64,000 bases of DNA from Monocercomonoides exilis (lineage: Eukaryota; Preaxostyla; Oxymonadida; Polymastigidae), in assembly GCA_001643675.2 (NCBI GenBank), contig LSRY02000040.1:400001-464000 (forward strand), read 5' to 3'. The position numbers were made by a program, and so were the translations under genes. Below, in pieces: positions 1 through 9,477 of the stretch. Under the pieces are notes generated by a model. That model did not search any database and had not been told where the DNA came from. It saw nothing but the letters and a program-made list of their open reading frames with translations. Numbering within the stretch: the stretch's first letter is position 1; every line of letters begins with the position of its first letter.

Positions 1-1860
1 TCCTCATCATCATCGCTATCTCTCTTCTCCATCTTCCTCGTCTCCTTCCTCTCTGCCCTCTCTCTCTCCGAACTCACCTCAAACAGCCTGAATTCCTTCC
101 ACACGATACACATTTCCCTCTTCGCCTTGCCTGGAATCATCACTTTTGGTGCTTCTTATTCAAATCTCCCTTCTTTCGAAGAGCAAAAAGAGCCGTCTGA
201 AACAGGCGGGTGCGGAAGAGGGATCGGAATGAGCAGCTCAAATTCAACCAGAAAACGCAAAGTCAAAAACGGGTGCGAATAGCAAAAGCGAACAGAAGAT
301 GTTTTTTTGGCTTTTAAAGGAGGCAAGTAATTGACAATGTTCATCTTTTTGCCGTCTTTGCGCTGCATCGAAGAAGCTTTGCCTTTCACTAGAGGAATCG
401 AAAGAGGTTTTTCAGACAGCATTTTGTGGGTGTTGTGCACGAATACATGGAGGGTGCAGGAAAAAATAGTGACAGACTGATCATCTGAGGGGAAAAATAA
501 AATTGTATAAACAAACAAATAAATAAAAATAAGAAGAAAATGCGAATGAATTATTGAACATAATCACTTCAAAAGCGCAACCCATTGTCTATTCCATTCT
601 CTGCCAGTCTGATGAAATTCACTTTTGTTCTGATCTGCTCTTCAAGCGATGCATCCATCTTCACACAAACATTCTCCAATTTCAGTGTCGGATGCACAAC
701 TTCAATTGGATTCGCTGAGAGGTTTAAAAAGAAGAGCGGGCGCTGTGTCACAACTGCACGAAGAGTGCGACAATCAGAAGGGAAGAACGAAAGATAGAGT
801 GTGCAGAAGCTGAAATCTTTGTTCCTTTCTTTTGTCTGCTCCTTTTCTGTAATGCTGGGCTGCTCGCAGAAGTCTCTCCGCTCCCAAAAACTCTGATCCA
901 GCCAGGATGAACCCAGAAAGGGAACATATTTTGATTTTGACAGATCTTCATTCTCAATCTCTTCACTCAGCGTTGCTTCCTCGTCTTCTTCGCCTTCTTC
1001 TCCTTCATCGTAGTCATCATAGCTTTCATCCTCACCGTCATCATCTTCTTCGTCTTCTGTTTCTTTCGCTTCAAAGGAGAATTTGTTTTTTTCATCTATC
1101 CGCTCTTCTTCCTCTTTTGTGTTGCTTTCTTATTTGCGTTTCCTTTTGATGGTTTCTGCTATTGTGTCTTTTCCTTTGTGAAGGTTTCGATAATCTTCCG
1201 CTTCTCTTTCATTTCTTCTTCTTCTGATTCTTCTAGAACTGAATTAATCAGATTCAATATCCGCCCCAAAATCAGAAATTAATGTGTTTTTTTGCTTTTG
1301 CGTGGAACTTTCTTTTTCTCCTCTGGCCCTTTCTCTTTCAACTGGCTCGTCTTCATTTTACCAGTTTTTTGGTTTTGCACTTGACTTTTAGATGAAAGCT
1401 TGTCACTTCTTCCTTTTGGATTTCTGTCATCTTCAGAATCTTCAATGCTCTAAGCTCTGCTTTCATTTCCTTTTGGCTCTTTAGCTTTCTTTTTCTTTCT
1501 CGAAGAATCCAATTCTGTCAGCTTTGCTTCAATGAAGTCTTTTTGCTCAAGCAATTCTTTCTTTATCGCCTGCTTCAAAATCACTCAATGTGTTTGTGAT
1601 ATGACGCTTATCTATGACAATGATGCATTCCGCTCGTTGATGATTGAACATGAAGGCAAAGCATGATGAGCTTTGCGAGCTTCTTGCGTAAAACAAATGT
1701 GAAAGTTTGTTCTGATTCCTGCATTTGGAAGGAGATTGGCTGAAAAAACAAAAGAAACAGTTTTTTTTGGACAATAATGCAAACAAGCAAAACAACAAAC
1801 ATTGAACAATAAGATCTGTTTGCACAAGTAGCACTCGCTGAGAACTATCTAATTGCTTTT
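1..1860 (-). pseudogene. broken or multi-exon acidic protein gene, unrecognised
   Basis: Several minus-strand stretches read as protein but lie in different frames. The clearest, from about 1130 to 850, is a very acidic stretch followed by KSKYVPFLGSSWLDQ. A second, from about 870 to 569, runs through CTLYLSFFPSDCRTLRAVV and LEEQIRTKVNFIRLAENG and ends at a TGA. A third, 518-156, is preceded by an acceptor-like tttttcccctcag and contains KMLSEKPLSIPLVKGKASS. A fourth (about 140-78) ends in RLFE at a good donor, GTGAGT. The upstream Lys/Glu-rich part (1560-1130) has TAG and TAA stops in every plausible frame. Some breaks may be introns, but the upstream stops look like decay. No domain recognised. 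GA-rich sequence looks charged in any frame, so frame choice there is weak. Confidence 0.35.
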
Positions 1861-2285
1861 TTGTTTAAAAATCGAATAAATCAAATAAGAAAAATAACAA
1901 CACACTTTTTTTGTCCCCATAAAATAAAAAAGGAAATATGCGGAAGTTTCAGTGCACGATCAGTCATTTCAGCAAAAAGCGAATAAGCCTCTTCTCATAA
2001 CGTCTTTCTGGCTATTCAAAAATGCGCTTCGACACATTGATGCTGCTTGAAAAGAGCACAAATATGAGAAGAAGAGAAACAAATAAAAGAAGAAGAGGAA
2101 AAAGATGATGATGATAAAATAAAAGAAGAAAAAACCGAAAAGGGGTTTAAGAAAAAGTTATTTAAAGAAGTTTCTTTTTATTTTTCTTCTTCTTCTCCTT
2201 CTTTCACACAAAAAACAATACAACAAAAGAAAAAAAGATAAATATTCATTTTCTTTACCGTTTTGAAGAAAATGATGAAGATGAA
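1861..2285. other. AT-rich spacer, no gene seen
   Basis: Left flank of the DIRS element. It is A/T-rich with poly-A and CTT runs and no credible ORF on either strand. Confidence 0.5.
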
Positions 2286-2384
2286 TTAAAAAGCGTTAGC
2301 TTCTTAATTCTCGAGAACAAATGAAAATACAACTCCTCTTTCTATATGGGATAGAGCTCCGTTTAATGGGGTCAGCCGATCAAT
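2286..2384 (+). repeat. DIRS left inverted terminal repeat
   Basis: Positions 2331-2384 match the reverse complement of 7171-7225 with few differences. The outer tip 2286-2330 is matched instead by the internal complementary region at 6872-6927. Confidence 0.8.
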
Positions 2385-2395
2385 AATTATTAACA

Positions 2396-3169
2396 ATGAG
2401 CGTGCTTCAGCCTGGACTCGAGTCGAGTCTGAATTTTTTATCTCAGGATATCAGCGGACCTCCGAGCAGCGTGGGATTTACGCAATCCACCTCCAGCATA
2501 TTTTCCTCATCAGCCGCTTCTATTCCAACACAAAATATTGCAATGGGCCTTGAAAACACATCAAGCCGAGAAGATCACAATGTTACAAACTTGCTCCATC
2601 CACATTTCCAACAATCTTCTAGCTCTTCTCAGTCCCAAATATTCCCAAGTCCAACAACACTTGAGAGACACCCAATCCATTCTCCGCAAACGACGCAGCA
2701 GCAGAATATTCTTCAAACGATAGACACTTCGCAAGAACATCTGATGGAGAAAGACAATTATCAACCGAACTTCAAGAATATTTGTCTCTCGCTTTTCGGG
2801 GATTAAACAAAGGATTCAATATTCGAAATGCATTTTCATGAACAAGCAGGCTCAAATTCCACAATTTACTCGAATTCATCAGCACCTCCGTTCATTCCAG
2901 AGGCTATCCACCCGATTCAAAGAACATCAAATTGGTGCTACGACGCTCTAGAACAAAATGGATTCAAAATCGAAGAAAAACTGCTATGGGCAATAAAAGC
3001 GCTAATTATTGGAAAAGATATGGTGGATAAGGGATTGGACCCAAGTGCAGTTTTGGCTGATTCTTTCTTAATGATGGTCAAAGCACTCTAGGAAGCGAGA
3101 ACACAAAGGATCCAAGCAGTTTATGGGTTCAGAGCCGCAAGAACATTAAAAGAAGAGGATGGAGATTAA
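2396..3169 (+). pseudogene. DIRS gag-like ORF with two in-frame stops
   Basis: One reading frame from the ATG at 2396 to the TAA at 3167-3169 (258 codons) is interrupted by TAA at 2804-2806 and TAG at 3089-3091. The protein is Ser/Gln/Asn-rich at the N-terminus. Its C-terminal part (VKAL, stop, EARTQRI) aligns with KALKEARFVRI in the second DIRS fragment at 33.5 kb. There the stop position is a lysine, so TAG probably arose from AAG. The role is inferred from its position upstream of the reverse transcriptase; there is no zinc knuckle. The ATG lies 11 bp inside the terminal repeat. Confidence 0.55.
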
Positions 3170-3369
3170 TTGCTGTCCAAGAGGAAACTTGAAACGCTGA
3201 AGATCGCTGAGCCGAAACAAAAACTGCTTTCTCGATCGCAGGGATGGGTCAAACCAAAAACAATTATATTCTCACTTAAAAACCAGTTTTTTCTGTCTAG
3301 AAGGATCCCATTTACAAGAAGAAAATTCAGTTCAAACAGCCGCAGAAGCTCCAAGAGAACCAGCAGAAC

Positions 3370-5292
3370 TTGGAGCTCCAACCAATGGGATCCTTGAAGA
3401 AAGTTGGAGAAAGAACAAGACTCTTTCTCAAGAACTGGTCCGAAATAGGGGCCCGGAGAATTGTGGAGAAGGGGGCTTGTCCTGTTTGGAGAAGCAGAGA
3501 GGTACGGAACAAGCTGAAAAAGGAAGTCAAAGCAGGACATGGTTTTATTGGATCCCAGGAGCAGGAGAGGGAGTGCGAGAAGTGGAGAACGGAAGCACTG
3601 GATTGTGGAATATTGAAGAGGGTCAAGTTCGAAGATGCAAAATGCCTGAGCAAACTGTTTTCCGTAAAGAAGAAGAACGGGAAATGGAGACAAATATTGG
3701 ACTGCAGACCTCTGAACAAAGCCCTGAAATCAATCAAGTTCAAGCTGGAGGATCACAGAACTGTGGAAAAGTTGATGGAGAAGTGAGATTTTACAACCTC
3801 GTTGGATCTCTCTCAAGCATATTTCTTAATCCCTGTTCGCGAAGATTTCATCCCGTTTTTGGCTTTCAAATTTCATCAAGAAACAATAGCTTTTCAATGA
3901 CTCACATTTGGAATGAAGAATGCTCCAAGAATCTTCACTAAGATCATGCGTTCAATTAAAAAGCTAGTGAGAATGAAATGGAAGGTTCGTTGCATTTCTA
4001 GTCTGGATGTTTCGTTTTTGTGCATGGACATCCAAAAGCTGGAGCATTAAACAAAAGATGTTCTGGATTGGTTTTTCCAACTTGGTCTGATGGTCAACAA
4101 GGAGAAAAGCGAACTTCAGGCAAAGCAAAGATTCAACTTTCTGGGATGGAAATGGGATTCGATTCAGTCGACAGTGGCTCTGAACGAAGAGAGAATTGCC
4201 TCCATTGTTCAGAAGTGTTGCATTGTGCTGATAAACACAATGAAGAGACGTCCAATCTCAGTCAGAAAGTTTGCTTCAATTGAAGGACAAATATGCGCTG
4301 CCAAATTTGTCCACGCAGACGCTTCATTACACATGACAAACCTTTATCAATGCCTAATGAAGAAAGTCAACATCAATGGATGGAACGGACTATGTCGACT
4401 TCATGATGGAATCATTCCAGAATTGACATTCTGGATAAGCGAAGTTAGGAAGAGAAAACAAAGAACGCTTCAATCCTTTGGCTTCACTCAGGTGACGATT
4501 TCAATAGATGCCTCACAGTGGGCATGCAGAGGAAGTCTAAAAATAGCAGGACAACGCAAGAAGATTTTTCACGTCCCTTTGAACAGAGTAGCTCAGAACC
4601 AAACATCAAACAACAGGGAATTACTAGCAGTCAAAATTGCGCTAGCAAGGTTTTCTCAGGGTATCGCAAAACTGTCGGAAAGGAATGTATTGATACGCTC
4701 AGACAACATATCGGTAGTTTACAACATAAACAGATGGGGAGCAGGAAAGAATCTGCGACCTCTGTTGAAAGAGATCAGGAAACTTGTTGAGAGACAGGGA
4801 ATCCAGGTCAAAGCAGTTCATATTGCATGAAAAAGAAATGTGGAGGCAGATGCCCTGTCAAGACTCGAGCAGTCGGGAGATCACGAAATCAAAAATCAGG
4901 CTCTTCAGATGGAACTCAGCAGCCTCAGGATCAAACCGACTCTGGATGCGTTTACCAGTGCAAAGAACAGAAAGCTTCAACGGTGGTGCGGGCCAGGCAG
5001 CAGATTATGTCAGGACGGTCTGAACTATCCGTGGAAGGGCGAGGTGGTTCTTGCCCATCCGCCAATTCCACTGATCCTTCATACGATGAGGAAAGCGATG
5101 AAGGAGAGAGCGAAGATGATTCTTCTGATACCGGATTGGACGAATCAGATTTGGAGTCAGACCCTTCAACTGTGGAAAAGACGATTCATGAGATGGAGAT
5201 GTTCACGAATGATAGTACTTCCAGGGCAGGGTCTGAAGGCGAGAGTAGCAGCGCTTCCTCCGGGAGGTTTCCTGGCAATAAGCTTTCCCTAG
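3370..5292 (+). pseudogene. DIRS reverse transcriptase-RNase H ORF, inactivated
   Basis: A single frame from about 3370 to the TAG at 5290-5292 reads as a DIRS/Ty3-like reverse transcriptase followed by RNase H. Palm signatures visible are VKKKNGKWRQILDCRPLNKA, TTSLDLSQAYFLIP and FGMKNAPRIFTKIMRS. The RNase H part shows SIDAS, SNNRELLAV, IRSDN and VEADALSRL, which supply the acidic residues expected of that fold. The C-terminal DIRS extension has TLDAFTSAKN and VLAHPPIPLI. It is inactive: stops lie at 3784 (TGA), 3898 (TGA), 4048 (TAA) and 4828 (TGA). The catalytic YxDD box appears as SLDV. The 3' end overlaps the recombinase ORF in another frame, as in other DIRS elements. Confidence 0.8.
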
Positions 5293-6916
5293 TCAAGAAG
5301 GCGGGTGAACAGTGGTTTGAGCAGTACCTTCAAAAACTTAATGTTCCGGACAGCATGATAATACACATTAAAAATAGTGTTGCCACGTCAACATGGACAA
5401 CTTCCACATTTGGATTCGCACATTTCGCTAACGCTTGGATCAAGGGGAATATGGGGGAGTTACCGTCAGGTCCTGTGATTTGGGTGAGGAAGTGCTTGGA
5501 CACTTTCATTTGCTTAGATAATAAGGGTTTTCCTCCTCAATGCTAAAAGCAAACAAGGTCTACAGTGTCGCAATTCACTAGAAGTGCTTTCTCTTTCGAT
5601 TTAGGAACAGTGCCGATGATAAAGACATTCTTTCGCTTTATCATGAGAAAGGAAAAGAATAGAGCTCCGTACGAGGAAATATGGGATCCACAGGTCCTTT
5701 TCAATTATCTCCGAACTCTGTATCCCAACGAGACTTTGAGCGGGAACTCTCTGACATTGAAATCTATAACTCTGTGTATGTTATTCACTGCATGCAGGTT
5801 TTCAGAACAAGCGAGCATTTCAATGAACAATTCGATAATCTCTGAGAATGTAATTCATCTTTCAGTCCAATTGAAAACAAGACTCGCAAGATCGTTCATC
5901 ACAGTCCCCAAACTGATGGAGATCCTGTCAAATATATACCCAGTGCGTGCAACATTGGAACTTTGGAACAAAATTAAAGTTTTGTATCCAGGAAGATACA
6001 CGTTCATAATAAACACGAGAACCTGATCAAAAATGTCCAAGGATGGAATTCGTAAACTCGCAAAGGAGGCAATGAAGCAGGCAGGAATCAACCCCTCGTT
6101 TCGGCCTTACACTATAAAGCATGCGGCTTTGTCTGCTCTCGTTGCGGTGGAGTTCCGGAGGTAATGGTTACAAACTTTGCAAGATTGTCACCCACAGCTC
6201 ACACACCAACTGATTCTTTCTTCAAAACAAACACTGCTCAAGTGATGGCCCAGGTTCTGACAGTACACCAACCATTCCCACAAACAGGATCTCAAATACA
6301 ACCTTGGAGTGCACAAATATCTCTCGGATCTGCTTCCGCAAACATCCAGACGTTGAGCCAATCTGCAATTGACATATCTCCTGTTCAACATAATATCATC
6401 GTGCCAACTCAACAACAATCTCAGATCTTTAATCTTCAGCCTTCCTTTCAGTATCTTCAATGAAAACAACCTTCAAATTCAATTGGATTATCGCTGGCGC
6501 AACCACAAACTTTCAATTCCCCGCAACTATCTTTTCAGACAAATTGTTCCATTCCAACACAACTGCTTCCCTCTCTCACAGAACAGAGCATTGACGTGTA
6601 CATCGAAGAGTCGCAATCATCGCGGACCGTTGGAGAGGAGATGGATATCAATAAGGAAAATGAAGAAGTCAAAGAAGTTGAAGATAAACTGCATAATAAG
6701 GAAAATATTTGCATGGATCAGGAAGAGGAATCGATGCGATCATGTTCCCCTGCAACTGTCAAGAAATCAAGAAATATTTGCACACGAACAGAGAGAGAAG
6801 CAACAAGAGCCTTGCAATATAAATGGAAGAGGAGACACAAAACATGCCCAATTAATGATATCCCAAACAGAAAGAGGAGTTGTATTTTCATTTGTTCTCG
6901 AGAATTAAGAAGCTAA
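4980..6916 (+). pseudogene. DIRS tyrosine recombinase ORF with long C-terminal tail, broken
   Basis: The frame overlaps the end of the RNase H ORF and continues through FGFAHFANAWIKGNMGEL and WDPQVLFNYLRTLYP to the first catalytic-arginine box, LFTACRFSEQ. It continues to FRPYTIKHAALSALVAVEF (His-box region). Stops lie at 5544 (TAA) and 6024 (TGA). After the His box the frame shifts by one near 6145-6155 and resumes as MVTNFARLSPTAHTPT. That region normally carries the nucleophilic tyrosine, but here phenylalanine is found (SFFKTN). A low-complexity Gln/Ser tail and an acidic segment (KENEEVKEVEDKLHNKENI) follow, with a further TGA at 6461. The tail overlaps the internal complementary region. 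The tail is intact in the duplicate at 55702-56391. Confidence 0.7.
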
Positions 6917-6962
6917 AGCTTTTTAATACGTTAGAGAACTAATTTATATACGACTCCTCTTT
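6859..6962 (+). repeat. DIRS internal complementary region
   Basis: Positions 6859-6927 match the reverse complement of the left tip of the element. Positions 6929-6962 (cgttagagaactaatt and following) match the reverse complement of the right tip, ending at 7247. The junction reads gctttttaatacgttagag. This arrangement is the hallmark of DIRS elements, where it is thought to serve as the template that completes a circular replication intermediate. Confidence 0.8.
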
Positions 6963-7170
6963 TCCCTCCACAAAGCGAAGCTTTTCCCACCCAGGGAACT
7001 TACAGTTAAAAAAACTTTTTCTTACACATTGAAAGTCTTCGTGTTTTGTGGTTATAAATGAAAGATATAACTCCTTAGTGTAAACTTGCACAGCCTTTTA
7101 TTGGACGCAAACTTTTTAATTCTTTTTAACTTTTTCATCACATCAGCAAACACCACAAATCTCACGTCAC

Positions 7171-7247
7171 ATTGATCGGCTGAGCCCATAAAACGGAGCT
7201 CTATCCCAAATAGAAAGAGGAGTTGTTTATTAATTAGTTCTCTAACG
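7171..7247 (+). repeat. DIRS right inverted terminal repeat
   Basis: The core 7171-7225 is complementary to 2331-2384. The distal part 7226-7247 (attagttctctaacg) pairs with 6929-6946 in the internal complementary region. Confidence 0.8.
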
Positions 7248-7261
7248 AAATAAAATTCCTT

Positions 7262-7581
7262 TCAAAAACGATCGCAAAGTATACGAAAGTTCATTTTCTT
7301 CAGATTTTTCCGAGGAAATGTTTGAGATGCAAATGAATGAAGATTTGAGGAGGAGGAGAGCTGGGAGAATCGGGTTGGAGGAGGAAGAGGAGAAGAAGAA
7401 GAAGGCATTTGCGATATGAAAGATGGTGTTGCGGAGTGCAATGTTAAATGCTGTGATGAAATGATATGAAATTGAAATTGAGTGTCAATGGAAGATAGCT
7501 GTGTTGAAGCGGGCGGAAGCAAAGGAACTGGTGAAATGGAAAAGGAGGAAGAAGAAGAAGATGAATAGAATAATTCTTATT
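7262..7581 (-). CDS. Ser/Pro-rich 3' ORF beside DIRS, unknown function
   Basis: Open minus-strand frame of about 106 codons ending in NFRILCDRF and a stop only 15 bp from the DIRS right end. It is poly-Ser at its upstream end (about 7575-7545), then STQLSSIDTQFQFHIISSQH and a basic FPRKNLKKMNFR. No ATG in a convincing place, so it may be a last exon or a chance ORF. It is kept open in the duplicate at 56798-57117 with only about one residue changed. That may simply reflect recent duplication. No family recognised. Confidence 0.3.
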
Positions 7582-8167
7582 CATGAGTTATTTTTCTTCG
7601 AGCATTTAAAAAAACAACGTTAAAATTATCTCCATTAATCAAATCCACATCAGCAGCAGAGACATTTCAAAAAACTTCCATTCCAAATCATTGTATTTTA
7701 TAAAAAGCAACAATCATTTTGATTCCTTTCATATTTCTTCTCCAGTTTTTTCAGAAATTTCTCATTTGTTTTCAAAACACAATATATATTGTTATAATGG
7801 TAAATAAAAAAAAGCAGCTGAAACAAAAAGTTTTTGTTGAGATAAGTTGGATATTTTCATGTGAAGCAATGTTTGTGAAGAAACAATCATTTCAATTTTT
7901 TCGACAAATGAAAAATTTCTCGACAGACAAATTGAACTCAAAAAATGTGTGTCGCAGAGGCCTAAATCATTCCTTTCAACCTTCCCAAAAAGATATATAT
8001 GGGCGATTATTTTTCAAATCATTCCTTTTTTCGGTGTATTGTTTATTTCTTTAAGTTTTTTATCATTAAATAATGATTTTTTAAAATAAATTACAAATTT
8101 CTTCTCATCAGTTTCAAAAATTAATATTTTGCTAAAATAAAGATGTGGATGTCTCTGAAAAGCGTTG

Positions 8168-8432
8168 TCATTTTTCAGCGTTGATTTCATAGTGTTTGCG
8201 ACTACTCGACAATTCGAAAATTTTGAAAGAAAAAATATGAAAACAAAAATAAATACCTATATTCTTCGTAAATTATTTTTGTTTCATCCAAGATATATTC
8301 AGAAAACTCTTCATATGTGAGAAATAAGATTAAAGTTGCACTGAAGCTCTCTTTTAATAAATTTGTGGCTTCAAGTGCATTTAAATCATATTCATAACTG
8401 TTTTCATGAATATCATCATTCCTATATATCAT
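8168..8432 (-). CDS. small two-exon hypothetical gene (about 70 aa)
   Basis: Exon 1 runs 8432-8257 from an ATG and exon 2 runs 8204-8168 to a TGA. They are joined across a 52-bp intron (gtattt...gtcgag) that keeps the frame. The product is acidic, with DLNALEATNLLKESFSATLI and YEEFSEYILDETKIIYEEY, and looks helical. The surroundings are almost pure A/T, so this protein-like stretch stands out. Function unknown. The intron is a GT-AG inference, and the acceptor lacks a strong pyrimidine tract. Confidence 0.35.
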
Positions 8433-8679
8433 TTTGAAATAATTAAAATTTAAATTTTGATTTATATATATATATATTTTGATTTTTATATTTTATTTTT
8501 TATTTTTTTGCGATTAAAAATCTTTTTCACAAATATTTCTTTCATTCCATTTTCATCAGATTTCGAAAAAAAAAAGTTATTGTCAAAAGTGGATAACATG
8601 ACATAATATGTTTTTTTCTTGTCAAAATTATAATCAATCGAAACCGAACTTTTCGTGCTCATTAATAAATATCAGATAT

Positions 8680-8800
8680 TAGATACAATGCAGATTAAAT
8701 TGGATCATTTGAATTAATAGAGGTTTTTTTAATAACCCTATGTTAATTTGAATAAAGACCACTTAATTCAAATAAAAGGCCAAAAATTAAAAATCAACAA
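8680..8800 (+). repeat. left inverted arm of beta-helix segment 1
   Basis: Begins with tagatacaatgcagatt (8680-8696), an exact 17-bp inverted match to 12181-12197. It continues as an imperfect inverted match with ggatca, a ggttttttaataaccc-like palindrome and repeated aattcaaat blocks. From here to the beta-helix gene (8801-9477) is A/T-rich DNA with no gene seen. Confidence 0.55.
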
Positions 8801-9477
8801 GAGATTTTGAATTTGAAAAGATCATTCAAATTAATAACAATTGTGGGAAGTGAAAATAAAACAAACAAAAAACACTGAAAAAATAAATGTGGAAATAAAA
8901 GAAAAATTGAACCTTTTTTGACAGTCTTATTAATCAAACCTCGATAATTCTATGGAAGCGTGTTAACATACTTATATAAAATAAATGTTAAATAAATAAT
9001 TTGTCAATAAAGTGAAATTATAATTTGTTTTCAGTTTTGCGTGAAAAATGATTCGCTTCGAAGAAAATTTTTATAGTTTTTGCATAAATAATAAAAAGAA
9101 AACAACATAATTCTGACAATTATATGAGAAAAATATTTTTCCCGCTAACATTTCATTAAACTGTAAATATTTTCACCACAAGCATTGCACAGCGATGTTG
9201 AAGTTGTGGAATCAAAGGCTAATTTCTTTTGCTTTTATCATTTCCTCAATTTCATTAAATTCTGTCGATCATGTTTTTTTCTGATGTTTCTATTTCAAAT
9301 ATAAAAAATGATCTTTCTCTTTTTCTTTCTTAAAAAAACTCCCTCTTTCTTTTCATCTTGAAAGTCATCTTTATTTTCGTTATCATTTCTCTCTTCATTT
9401 TCAAACCACTACCCCGTAAAATATCTTATGCCAACTTCTTTGAAAAGAAGTACATTTTCTTCCTTTCGCCTTTGCAT

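Larger units (their letters stand above)
2286..7247 (+). mobile_element. DIRS-type tyrosine-recombinase retrotransposon, decayed
   Basis: The structure is that of DIRS-1. The left inverted terminal repeat (2286-2384) is complementary to the right one (7171-7247) across the shared core (gggatagagctccgttt and neighbours). The two outermost tips differ from each other. An internal complementary region (6859-6962) carries the complement of the left tip followed directly by the complement of the right tip. Between them lie a gag-like ORF, a reverse transcriptase/RNase H ORF and an overlapping tyrosine recombinase ORF, the usual DIRS order. All ORFs contain in-frame stops, and the recombinase has a frameshift, so the copy is dead. 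There is no obvious target-site duplication, as expected for this class. The boundaries are good to within a few bases. Confidence 0.85.
6116..7960 (+). repeat. segmental duplication, copy 1 (DIRS right end plus flank)
   Basis: Direct repeat of 55654-57497. It covers the recombinase 3' end, the internal complementary region, the right terminal repeat and about 710 bp beyond the element. Similarity is very high up to about 7570, then falls, and ends at GTCGCAGAGG. The copies extend beyond the element and share the same recombinase frameshift, so this is duplication of genomic DNA rather than two insertions. Confidence 0.85.

Noticed and set aside
1130-1560. In-frame TAA/TAG codons suggesting a TAR = Gln genetic code
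   Set aside because: Intact paralogues elsewhere end at TAA (genes A and D) or TGA (C, E, F) just where homology ends, and the acyltransferase ends at TAG. GA-rich DNA looks coding in all frames, so the apparent readthrough is not good evidence.
3784-4830. TGA read as glycine in the DIRS reverse transcriptase
   Set aside because: Host family genes use TGA as a normal stop, the element also carries TAA/TAG stops and a mutated catalytic box, so decay is the simpler explanation.
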